From Ochromonas danica (Eukaryota > Sar > Chrysophyceae > Chromulinales > Chromulinaceae): 21,034 nt of DNA. Under the pieces are notes generated by a model. That model ran no database searches. It saw nothing but the letters and a program-made list of their open reading frames with translations, and was not told where the DNA came from. Shown one piece after another: positions 1 through 6,971 of the stretch (positions are counted from its first letter, which is position 1; the number at the start of each line of letters is the position of its first letter). The DNA lies in contig VKHL01000261.1 of assembly GCA_015146655.1 (NCBI GenBank), positions 1 through 21,034 of the forward strand, given 5' to 3'. Position numbers and translations under genes: made by a program.

Positions 1-77
1 TACATAACTACAGAGAAAAAGCTTAAATAAAGTTAAGGAAATACGTAAATGCAATAAGGGTTGCAGGCAACACTACA
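1..77. repeat. Left terminal inverted repeat
   Basis: Starts TACATAACTAC and ends GGCAACACTACA. It matches the reverse complement of 2273-2341 with two substitutions and an 8-base insertion at about 37-44. It may extend left of the window. The reverse strand of its inner end supplies the TAG stop (73-75) of the long element reading frame. Confidence 0.85.
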
Positions 78-517
78 TAGGAGTTTTAGAGGGGGCTTGC
101 AGGTAGGTGACCGGGAAGGGGAAGTGAGAAACGTCCCCCGGATAAAACGCGTTGAACTCCCCGGACTGCTTGGGAGAGGCGTCGTGGGGTGACGCGCGCG
201 GCTGCTGCTGCGTTGCTTGCCGTTGTTGAGCTGTTCCGTCCAGGCGATCCCGCCTGGTGGGACCAGAGCCCCAGGCAGCCGGAGTCCTTTGCGTTGATTG
301 GGTCAATGCCGATAGAGGAATCGCCGCCGTGGCGGCGGAAGAAGAGGCGGCCCGACGAGGAGGAGGTTGTTGGGCACGATCGGGGTGGGGGGTCGAGAAG
401 GAAGGGAAGGCTCCAGCCAGGTCCTCGTCCTCAGCGTCCACCACGACACCAGCATGACGGTCTTCGTCAGCCTGGTGTGGAGGCAGCGCTCGTTGGCGCT
501 TGGAAGGAGGTGGGGCG
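73..517 (-). CDS. Likely continuation of the element protein in the -1 frame
   Basis: A frame overlapping the end of the 303-1382 frame and running to TAG at 73-75, inside the left terminal repeat. Near 512-515 both frames read a proline run from the same C-rich stretch. One extra C in the CCCC run (GGGG on the plus strand) would join the two frames. The continued product has a basic patch (PPSKRQRALPP), an acidic patch (VDAEDEDLAG) and an Ala/Ser/Gln-rich tail, which fits the upstream composition better than the original frame does. Possible explanations are a one-base deletion that broke the gene, programmed -1 slippage, or a sequencing error. There is no recognised domain. Confidence 0.35.
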
Positions 518-1437
518 GTGGCGCGTTCGCCAGCTCTGTCCCCCACCTGCCTGTCCGTCTCTGTGGAGGGTCCTCCTCATCATCCCACGCCGTGGTGGTG
601 CGTCTTGGGCTCTCGGAGGGGCTGGATCCACCCTGGGGCGCGAACGCGAAGGATGGGTCCAGGGGGAGGTCCGCAGGGTGAGGGTCTCGATGTCGTTTTG
701 AGGTTCCCTGAAGCCGGGAACCTCGGGACGACATCGAGACATCCTCTGTGATGCTATCTCGAGCGTCGTTGGCGCCTCCGGTTTCCCGGGATGGTGCGAA
801 CGACGCTCGAGGGAGCTCCCTCGAGGGCGGTGGTCCAAGGACCTCTCGCTCCTCGGCAGGTTGCCTGGCGGAGCCTCCCCCCGACTCGGAGGTCTTAGAA
901 GTCGCAGGAGAAAGGAACGAGAGGCGTGCGCCGGTCGTTCCTTCCACCTGTGCCTCTAAGGCCGCGAGTCGGGTTTGGAGGGCGTCGACCTGCTCCTGGG
1001 AATACACCCGGGGAGAAGAGTCGGCGTCCCCCGCCCTCTCCAACGTGTTCTCATCCCTTAGGAACAAGGTTTGAGGCGCGTGGGAGAGGGTTCCTAGAGG
1101 ATTTGCATCCTCTAGGGTGGGGGGTAGAGTAGAGAGAAAAGAGGGAGCGGCGGACGGTAGGTCCTCTCCGTCCTCCGCGAGGGTACTTCCCTCGGCACCC
1201 GTGGGAACGTTCCTTGGAACGATCCCTGAGTCCGAGAGGCCCTCGGCGGAGGCGGACACCGCTGGCAGGGGGTCGAGGTCCCGAACGGACCTCGAGCGCA
1301 GACCGCTCCTCAACCTGTTTGAGGTTGAGGGGTTTGCGTAGCCCCCTGGAGATGAAGAGCTTGAAGCAGAGGACTTGACCATGGTGAAAGCTCCGGGCTG
1401 TACGGCAGAATATCGATATTGTGGCCTAGGACCGGAG
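240..1437. other. Tiled array of short hairpins / imperfect palindromes
   Basis: Stems read directly from the sequence: 240-257 (7 bp, loop 4), 322-337 (7 bp, loop 2), 446-478 (7+5 bp), 519-532 (5 bp), 684-740 (13+9 bp), 759-810 (12 bp), 807-824 (perfect 18-base palindrome), 912-943 (9+4 bp), 1093-1116 (10 bp, loop 4), 1152-1173 (6 bp), 1203-1226 (4+6 bp, one A-A mismatch), 1273-1295 (9 bp, loop 5), 1308-1330 (8-9 bp), and 1391-1437 (6 bp around the 12-base palindrome AATATCGATATT at 1409-1420). They lie across the long minus-strand frame and its upstream flank. The function is unknown. Confidence 0.7.
303..1382 (-). CDS. Element-encoded protein, N-terminal part (Gag-like in style; family unknown)
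   Basis: A 359-codon open frame starting at an ATG preceded by GGTCA on the minus strand. The product is rich in Ser, Pro, Gly, Arg and acidic residues. It opens with a serine run (residues 4-11) and has one short predicted coiled coil around residues 130-147 (VYSQEQVDALQTRLAALEAQ). No zinc knuckle, protease, polymerase or transposase motif is seen. From about residue 290 onward the composition becomes unlike the rest (W, L and P rich), whereas the neighbouring frame continues with the expected charged composition, so the true product probably shifts frame near 512-515. It could be a structural Gag-like or DNA-binding element protein, or an incidental open frame in GC-rich structured DNA. The second possibility is real because open frames also occur on the other strand here. 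Confidence 0.4.
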   Translation of the reverse strand: MVKSSASSSSSPGGYANPSTSNRLRSGLRSRSVRDLDPLPAVSASAEGLSDSGIVPRNVPTGAEGSTLAEDGEDLPSAAPSFLSTLPPTLEDANPLGTLSHAPQTLFLRDENTLERAGDADSSPRVYSQEQVDALQTRLAALEAQVEGTTGARLSFLSPATSKTSESGGGSARQPAEEREVLGPPPSRELPRASFAPSRETGGANDARDSITEDVSMSSRGSRLQGTSKRHRDPHPADLPLDPSFAFAPQGGSSPSESPRRTTTAWDDEEDPPQRRTGRWGTELANAPPPHLLPSANERCLHTRLTKTVMLVSWWTLRTRTWLEPSLPSRPPTPIVPNNLLLVGPPLLPPPRRRFLYRH

Positions 1438-1486
1438 GGCGCGCGAAGAATGAGAGGCGGAGAGAACGAAAGTGAATCTTACAGGG

Positions 1487-1588
1487 GCTAGGACGCTAGA
1501 AGGCTAGGCTAGACTAGAAGGCTAGGCTAGACTAGACTAAAACGCTAAGCTAGACTAGAAGGCTAGGCTAAAAGGCTAGATTAGACAT
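1487..1588. repeat. CTAG-rich degenerate minisatellite
   Basis: Degenerate tandem copies of a unit like AAGGCTAGGCTAGACTAG, about 17-22 bases long, repeated roughly five times with substitutions (GGCTAGG, CGCTAAG). The CTAG core is self-complementary. It lies between the coiled-coil frame and the start of the long element frame on the minus strand, so it would be in the 5' leader if the two are co-transcribed. Confidence 0.8.
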
Positions 1589-1796
1589 CTGGAAACCCGG
1601 GAGAGAGAGAAGGACGAGAAGAGAGGGAGAGAGAGACACAGGAGGCGACGTCACGAAAGATGATCGTGCTGTTTTCGTTGTTGAACAACCCCTCTTTCGC
1701 CTGGGCTTCTTCCTTGATCTCCTGCTCTATCTTTTCGATCTCCTGCTCTATCTTTTCGATCTTCAGCTCCTCTATCTTTTCAATCTTCTGCTCCAT
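1581..1796 (-). CDS. Possible small coiled-coil ORF with exact heptad repeats
   Basis: A 71-codon frame whose first ~30 residues repeat IEKIEQE-type heptads (I and I/L at a and d positions, E/K elsewhere), then a Ser-rich tail. The heptads come from a 21-base DNA tandem repeat at 1716-1796, so one DNA unit equals one heptad. The ATG at 1796 is the first in this frame. Just upstream, another frame on the same strand opens at an ATG at 1878 and runs into the repeat, so the frame used is uncertain. It lies inside the putative element, upstream of the long frame. Alternatives are a spliced 5' exon of the long frame, or a non-coding repeat. Confidence 0.3.
   Translation of the reverse strand: MEQKIEKIEELKIEKIEQEIEKIEQEIKEEAQAKEGLFNNENSTIIFRDVASCVSLSLSSRPSLSPGFPDV
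1716..1796. repeat. 21-bp tandem repeat (coiled-coil coding on the minus strand)
   Basis: Two exact copies of a 21-base unit beginning GATCTCCTGCTC (1716-1736 and 1737-1757), then a 24-base variant (1758-1781) and a partial copy (1782-1794). Confidence 0.85.
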
Positions 1797-1869
1797 TCAA
1801 CTCTTTCACCTTGTAGACATATTCAACGACAAAGTTGGCATGAATCAAGAAAGTGTTTCCTCCCAGCAG

Positions 1870-2272
1870 TGAGGTCATCGTATCGGGGCTCAAACCCCTT
1901 CTTCAAGAATCAATTAATTATATCAAAACTATTGAAATACATCTGTGGGGAATTGAAAAGCGTGAAAAACAAAAGTCAGGGATGTGGTATAGTTGACATC
2001 ATTATGTCATGCTCATGTGGGTCGTGATATATTATTGAAATTATCACATTGACAACATCGTGATGAATTATATTGATATTTGGAAAACCATGCCATGTAG
2101 TATTGTGTACAATAATACTCATTTTATTTTCCTCATTTGCTCTGAGTGAGTGACGTGAAGTTAATGTATATGATTTTTCATTTACTTATAATACATTGTA
2201 TAATATATTTCCTTTTCTACTTTTCTTTTATTTGTACATGCACTGTTTGTATTCCTTTGTGAGAAAGGGTAG
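1870..2272. other. AT-rich non-coding leader region of the element
   Basis: About 400 bases with strong A/T bias, stops in all frames and no significant open frame. It contains a small GGGG-CTCAAA-CCCC inverted repeat near 1886-1899. It lies upstream of the minus-strand frames, next to the right terminal repeat, so a promoter here is plausible, but no clear motif can be named. Confidence 0.5.
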
Positions 2273-2341
2273 TGTAGTGTTGCCTGCAACCCTTATTGCA
2301 TTTACTTAACTTGATTTAAGCTTTTTCTCCGTAGTTATGTA
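2273..2341. repeat. Right terminal inverted repeat
   Basis: Reads TGTAGTGTTGCCTGCAACCC at its inner end and GTAGTTATGTA at its outer end, the reverse complement of 1-77. The match stops sharply on the inner side (position 2272), where the two ends diverge. The outer limit is set only by the window edge in the left copy. Confidence 0.85.
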
Positions 2342-2883
2342 AATACGTAGGGTGCAGACTTTGTCGTGTATTTAGAATCTTTTATTGTAAATTAACGTCT
2401 GTTCCCCTACAATCATCATACTAAGGTAAGTCACCTTGGTATACGAGAGAGAAGAAGGAAAATCTCCAACTCTCTCACCTGTTCTTCTAGCTTTAAAGGT
2501 TCTCATTTTTCTTCTACTGACGATTCCTCAGTATTCTTTAATTGGTACCTCAATCCCGCCTCAGCCAGCAGCCTTGGAATCAACGAGACTAATTAGTCTA
2601 TATTGCGGCTGCTATTCATAACATTAATAGGCAATATTAATAAACTTTGTTGAGAAGCTTGGGTCATAGACTACGTTAGGTCTAGCCCATCAGGTGAGTC
2701 TCAAAGCACAGACTTGTCATTATTCTTATTGACGCTGATAAACAATTAAATAGTGACATGGTTGGTCACATCAATAGCCACAGCCACACGATAAGTGTGC
2801 AGGCTTTACTCTTCTTAACTTAACTGGGATTAACTTAATAGGGTTACTCCCAACAAACTTTGTAATGCTTTACATGTAAGAGG
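2342..2883. other. Intergenic AT-rich stretch, nothing recognised
   Basis: About 540 bases outside the right terminal repeat with short frames only. The 9-mer AAACTTTGT occurs near both ends (about 2643 and 2857). No RNA gene, promoter or repeat family could be identified. Confidence 0.6.
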
Positions 2884-3402
2884 TTACCACCATATTAAGT
2901 TAAAGGACCATCCCCCACTCTTAAAAACTCGCAAAAACACACTTTCTTTCATAGAATAACGCAATTTCTTCTTTAAAGCGCGTTTCCGGCCAGATCCCGT
3001 TTGTGGGGGCTGATCGCATTGGGTTGATAAGTAGGATCTCGCGATACATGAGTGACGACAAAGCAACATCTTGTCTAGTTGGCGAAAGGACATTCCTTCC
3101 AGACATTCCTCAACGATAATAGCCTTTTCTGCCAATGACAGGCGCGAAACTCCTCGATTAGCTGCCGGATCAGCCTCATCCTCTGAATCTTCAGACAGCA
3201 CAATCAAATCTGCTTCTTTGAAAGAGTCATCCACTACAAAAGTGTCTGTGGGAGATGCCTCAGGGTCGCCAACAAAAAAGGAAGTGAGAAAAAACAACAT
3301 TTGGCTGTCAACTTCTCCTGTCCGACACTGTAGGCTAGTGCGTCGTAACGTTAGTCTAAACTGTTGTAGTCTACTATGTACAGTAACATTACAGTACTGC
3401 AT
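2884..3402 (-). pseudogene. Probable transposase helix-turn-helix fragment (Tc1/mariner-like N-terminus)
   Basis: A 172-codon frame. The middle (about residues 60-83) is acidic (SEDSEDEADP). It is followed at about 88-145 by a homeodomain-like helix-turn-helix: SLAEKAIIVEECLEGMSFRQ, then a second helix and a TGSGRKRALKKK basic linker. This is the layout of the DNA-binding N-terminus of Tc1/mariner-type transposases (E-R/K-x-x-I-V ... G-x-S-x-R-x-(I/L) ... GR-K/R). The frame ends about 25 residues after the linker, and no DDE/DDD catalytic domain follows in the next ~540 bases, so the gene appears truncated. The frame abuts the leucine-rich fragment on the opposite strand. It could instead be a domesticated HTH regulator. 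The family call rests on pattern only. Confidence 0.4.
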
Positions 3403-3407
3403 CGTAG

Positions 3408-4001
3408 GGGGCTCTCTATAAGAAGAAAGCTCTGCTGGCTCTCTATGCCGCTACCCATGGCTCTCAATGGCGCATGCAGACCCATTGGGGCAGTTCCACG
3501 ATCCCTCTGAGGCAATGGTACGGAGTCACGACACAGAAAGATCACATGGGCCGAGAGTTCGTGACAGCAGTCGATCTCATTGAAAACGGACTGTCTGGTC
3601 GTCTTCCTGGCGAGCTTGCATTGCTAAGGCGATTAAAGCGATTGCGCTTGGCAGGCAATCCGCACCTCATCGTCAACGATCTGCCCGACGGCTTGTTGCA
3701 ACTCATTCACGAGAATGGCGTGGTGACAGATATCTTGCCTTTCAATGCCGCGCTGCGTCTGCTAATTCAAAAGAAGTTGACCTATACTAGTCTTATGCAG
3801 GAAGGAGGTTTGGCTACTGGCCACGCGGCGTTGAATATGATGCAAGCGATGCGCGCCTTGCCTCCCGAAGACAGCCAACAGAGCGAGAAGCAGGCCTTGG
3901 TCGATCTGTATCGCGCATGCCATGGGCCGAAGTGGAAAGTGCAAACGAACTGGTGCTCAAAGGAGCCCATTCAGAGGTCGTCATCAATCACGAGCAGCTG
4001 A
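3408..4001 (+). pseudogene. Truncated leucine-rich-repeat protein fragment
   Basis: The frame is open from just after the TAG at 3405-3407. The first ATG is at 3474, but conserved residues lie upstream of it: ALLALYAATHGSQWRMQTHW is the cap that precedes LRRs in many plant and protist LRR proteins (A-L-x-x-L-Y-x-A-T-x-G-x-x-W). Next come PLRQWYGVTT, one LRR of the plant type (NGLSGRLPGELALLRRLKRL) and a spacer. A second cap, ALVDLYRACHGPKWKVQTNW, has no WYGV or LRR after it, and the frame stops at 3999-4001. So there are at least two cap-LRR modules, cut off at both ends. The 5' end would need an upstream exon (ATCGTAG at 3401-3407 could be an acceptor) or was lost. It is best read as a gene fragment next to transposon remains. 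Confidence 0.55.
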
Positions 4002-4133
4002 AGTGCCTGCTGCCCACTTGCAAGATCGTGTGCTGAGAGAGTGAAGCAACAGCGGGTAGCTACAGCTGCACCTTGTATTGTAAATAGAAGTTAACTCATC
4101 CTTCCTTATCTTATGCGACATTTCTCACCACAG

Positions 4134-4228
4134 GTCAGTCAGTCAGTCCGTCAGTTGCCGAGCAAAGCTGGGGATGGGAGGCTGAGACGCTGATGTGCTG
4201 CTCTTCTCCTTCTCAGTCAGTCAGTCAG
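4134..4228. repeat. Short GTCA simple-sequence tracts
   Basis: GTCAGTCAGTCAGTCCGTCAG at 4134-4154 and CAGTCAGTCAGTCAG at 4214-4228, in the 248-base space between the converging LRR fragment and RP9. Nothing else is recognised in 4002-4249. Confidence 0.7.
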
Positions 4229-4249
4229 AGCACCAGTACTCTGTCTGTT

Positions 4250-4771
4250 CTATGCTGCTCTATGATGATGTTCTATGTTCTGTTCTGTTCTGTTCTTCTT
4301 GTTGCTTCTGCGCTGTTTCTCTTCCTGCCGCTCACGCTTCCTGCGCTTCCGCTGACGTTCCTCCTCGCGCACTTCCTCTACGAGGAGCTTTAGTTGCTCC
4401 ACTCGCTCATACTTCAGTCGCCTGTTTCTCTCGCGCTCCGACACAAAAGCAATCATGGGATCCTCTCGAGTCACCCGCCGCGACTCGAGGGACAGGTTGC
4501 CGGAGAGTCGCAGAGGACACTCTGCATCACCTGTCCTGTGTCCATAGGCCTTGCAGCGCCAGCACTGCATGACTTTGACTTCTTTGCCCAACGGCATGAA
4601 GAGTCCTTTGCTCGGGGCCGTGCGAAGGAATTCTCTGGCCGCCTGATTCTCTGGAAGATCAGGGATAGCATCTTCAGGCTTCTCCTCTATCTCCCCCTTT
4701 ACATTGCTCTCACCTTCGGCGATAAAATCTTCACTCGTTGGGGGAACTTCATCCATTCCATTGACATTCAC
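4250..4771 (-). CDS. RP9: RP9 (PAP-1) homologue, zinc-knuckle splicing-associated protein
   Basis: A 173-residue single-exon gene. Residues 44-75 read AAREFLRTAP..., then PLGKEVKVMQCWRCKAYGHR and TGDAECP. This is the RP9 core, including a C-x2-C-x4-H-x6-C knuckle at C70, C73, H78 and C85, followed by ESRRVTREDPM. The rest (about 112-173) is a highly charged K/R/E helix, as in the Lys-rich C-terminus of animal RP9, but shorter (human RP9 is 221 residues). Family knowledge: RP9 is a nuclear protein that binds U2AF35 and Pim-1 kinase and is linked to pre-mRNA splicing; human mutations cause retinitis pigmentosa. The start at 4771 is the first ATG and gives a short acidic N-terminus. The gene is divergent from the TRPML gene across 142 bp. 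Confidence 0.9.
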   Translation of the reverse strand: MNVNGMDEVPPTSEDFIAEGESNVKGEIEEKPEDAIPDLPENQAAREFLRTAPSKGLFMPLGKEVKVMQCWRCKAYGHRTGDAECPLRLSGNLSLESRRVTREDPMIAFVSERERNRRLKYERVEQLKLLVEEVREEERQRKRRKRERQEEKQRRSNKKNRTEQNIEHHHRAA

Positions 4772-4913
4772 ATCCCCATTCCGTGATAACTAAGTATTTT
4801 CGTAAATGGTTAAGGAAATGCTTAACTCTCGGAAATCGCTCAACACATTCCCGTTGTCTCTTTGTTTTGCCATTCATCAAGCTTCGTGAAGAGAGAGAAG
4901 GGAAGAGAGAGAA
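4772..4913. promoter_or_regulatory. Shared divergent promoter region, RP9 / TRPML
   Basis: 142 bases between two ATGs pointing away from each other, so both promoters and 5' UTRs must sit here. It contains an inverted repeat GTTAAG-GAAATG-CTTAAC around 4809-4826 and an AG-rich leader (GAGAGAGAAGGG) just before the TRPML ATG. No TATA box is evident. Confidence 0.5.
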
Positions 4914-6971
4914 ATGAACGCCCAAGAGGAGCTGGAATTGCCTCCCTGGGAGAAATTCCGGCGTTATGGCTACTTCCCTTTCAAACTCGTGCTGCACGTG
5001 TCGCTGGTAGCGCTGGTGACCGCCTTGGTCTTCATCACCAACATCACCTTTGCGCCTTACTCGCGCGCCATGTGGACGAGCACGGTCTCGCTGCTCTTCC
5101 CCTCGGACTACACGGACTACCAGTCCGACCTGAACTCCCCCTTCCAGTACAACATCTACTCGCAGAACCAGACCATCGCGGACAGCAATCGACTCGTGCA
5201 GACTTACTTTCTCTTGCCGGAGCTGTCACTCAACGATCTCGTCGTCTACGCCAACGCCTCGACGGACGACTACGCGCCAACTGTGACGATCCACTCGCTG
5301 GACAGCCAGCCGGCCGTCTACCCGCTCACACCCTCCTCCTCCTCTTCCTCGGGCTCATGGCCACTGGATTACCGCGACCTGGACCAATTGGATCGTCGCG
5401 CTTTCTTTTCGTCGCTGCGCTTCATGGACTTCTCCTTCGCTCTCAGCTCTCGAGGCTACAGCTCCGCGGCGCCTCTGGACCACCACCTTTGCTTCCTCTG
5501 GCGACTGCGTGTGCGCTACGATATGACGTCTGCTGCACAGATCGTTGTAACGGCGCAACCCTATCCCTCGCAGCGCTGCGGAGACCGTTCTGAAGGCCTG
5601 CGGGCACTGGGCATCGTCATCTTTCTGCTGGCCGCGGCCTTCCAGCTCCTCCTGCTGAAGGCCGTGGGGCGACAGCTCGTTATCTTGCATGCGCTCCACA
5701 AGCAAAAGACGCTGAAAGGCCAAGAAGACCGCGTTGAAGAGGAGGCTCGAGAGAATGAGGACAGAATAAGACGAGCACTGCGTGACTCCATCACTCCACC
5801 CCCTCCTCCACCCATAACAACGACAACAAGGGAGAGGGAAGAGGCGAAAGAGGAAACGGAACGCTCTGAAAGTGGAGCAGAAGAGCGTCAAAGCGAGATG
5901 CGCAAGCCCTCGCTGGCGTTGCTGGGCGAGGAAGTGCTTCTCTTGCGCGCAGCCGTGCAGGCGCTGAGCTGGCGGGACGCGCTGCGCATCGTCAACCTCT
6001 GGTTCCTCGTGTCCTCTGTGGGAAACTTCTTCGCCCTCGTCGTCGCTGCAAGGTAAGCAGTCTCGCCACCCTACTAATGCTTTCTCTCATTGCTCTCATC
6101 TCGAATGCTCTCCTTCGCGCGCTAAAGGATTTCCTTCTTCGGGGAAGACCTCTACTCCACGAACTACCTCAAGGCCTGCCTTGGGGTGTGCTGCCTCATG
6201 CTCTGGTTCTCCCTGTCACACTACCTCGAGTACTTCCCGCGATATTACGTGATGATCTCGATGCTGAAGATCACGGCGCCGCGGGTCTCTGCCTTCCTGC
6301 TGGGCGTCTTGCCTCTCTTCACAGGCAAGCCCGCTTTCCACCCTCTTATTGTCTCTAGCTCTGCTGAAAGCGTTTCCTAATGTGTTGTTCCTCAGGCTAT
6401 GCTTTGCTCGGGTTGATTTGCTTCGGAGACGTCTCTGACCGCTTCGGAGACCTCACAGAGACTTTGCGCACTTTGTTCGCGGTGGTGAACGGCGACGTGA
6501 TCTATGACAACTTCAATGCCCTGGACTACTTCGCGGGCTTAGGCGGACAGCTCTACCTCTACATCTATGTGCTTCTCTTCACCTACGGTATCGCCTCCTT
6601 TCTCCTGCGCTGCGCTGCTCTTCTTCTTCTCTTCTCCCTCGCTGACTTGTTCACTTCTTCTCGTGGTGGCAGTTGTTCTTATGACGATCATCGCCATTGT
6701 GGAAGAAGCTTTCTTTGCGGCGCAGAAGCCAGGCGACGGCAAGACGGCAGTGGCTAAGAAGCCGCAGCTTGACATGGGCAGCAGTCCCTCGCCTCGGCCC
6801 TCAGACCCGCTCTCTCCCTCCTGCTCCTCCTCCCAGCCCTCCTTGCTTCCGCGACTCTCAAGCACGAACAGCGCGACGAGCACTATGGGCAAGAGAGACT
6901 TGCCAGATCACCTGCGCATTCTGCTTCAGAAGGTGGACGACGGCCAGTCCCGCGGACCTGTGCAAAGCTGA
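4914..6971 (+). CDS. TRPML: TRPML (mucolipin)-like cation channel
   Basis: Exons 4914-6052, 6128-6324, 6396-6587 and 6673-6971 join in frame to 608 residues (human TRPML1 is 580). S1 is at about 23-43. The luminal S1-S2 domain (44-230) has a C193/C222 pair as in the polycystin-mucolipin fold and Asn-x-Ser/Thr sites. S2 is at 231-249. An inserted acidic, Pro-rich coiled loop lies at about 265-335. NLWFLVSSVGNFFALVV is S3, followed by the S4-like HYLEYFPRYYVMISMLKITA, S5, a pore helix and filter FAVVNGDVIYDNF (N477-G478-D479), and S6 about 495-525. The cytosolic tail is Ser/Pro-rich. Intron 2 uses a GC donor (ACAG|GCAAGC). Mucolipins release Ca2+ and other cations from endolysosomes, and in protists have also been linked to contractile vacuoles. 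Polycystin is the alternative family, but length and pore favour mucolipin. Confidence 0.85.

Larger units (their letters stand above)
1..2341 (-). mobile_element. Putative transposable element with ~70 bp terminal inverted repeats
   Basis: The first 77 bases reappear, reverse-complemented and nearly identical, at 2273-2341. The differences are two substitutions and one 8-base indel (GGAAATAC in the left copy only). Between them lie a GC-rich minus-strand reading frame, coiled-coil coding tandem repeats, a CTAG-rich minisatellite and an AT-rich leader, none of which resembles the ordinary genes to the right. The minus-strand stop codon at 73-75 lies inside the left inverted repeat, so coding region and terminus are integrated. 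No DDE transposase, reverse transcriptase, tyrosine recombinase or helicase motif is visible, so this is either non-autonomous or of an unrecognised type. The window starts exactly in the left repeat, so the true left end and any target-site duplication cannot be seen. Inverted-repeat ends argue against an LTR retrotransposon. Confidence 0.7.

Noticed and set aside
189-701. Long plus-strand open frames opposite the element protein (189-701, 748-1074 and others)
   Set aside because: Mirror frames expected in GC-rich DNA; they show no domain and their boundaries do not coincide with any signal.
1845-1905. tRNA-like stretch with GGGGCTCAAACCCC resembling a T-arm
   Set aside because: No GTTC-type T-loop, no matching acceptor stem and no anticodon arm on either strand.
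3071-3421. 116-codon plus-strand frame antisense to the HTH fragment
   Set aside because: Ser/Thr-rich with no domain; the minus strand shows a recognisable helix-turn-helix, so this is taken as its shadow.
4862-5593. 243-codon frame overlapping TRPML exon 1
   Set aside because: Arg/Leu/Ala-rich out-of-frame reading of the channel; the other frame has TM segments and family motifs.
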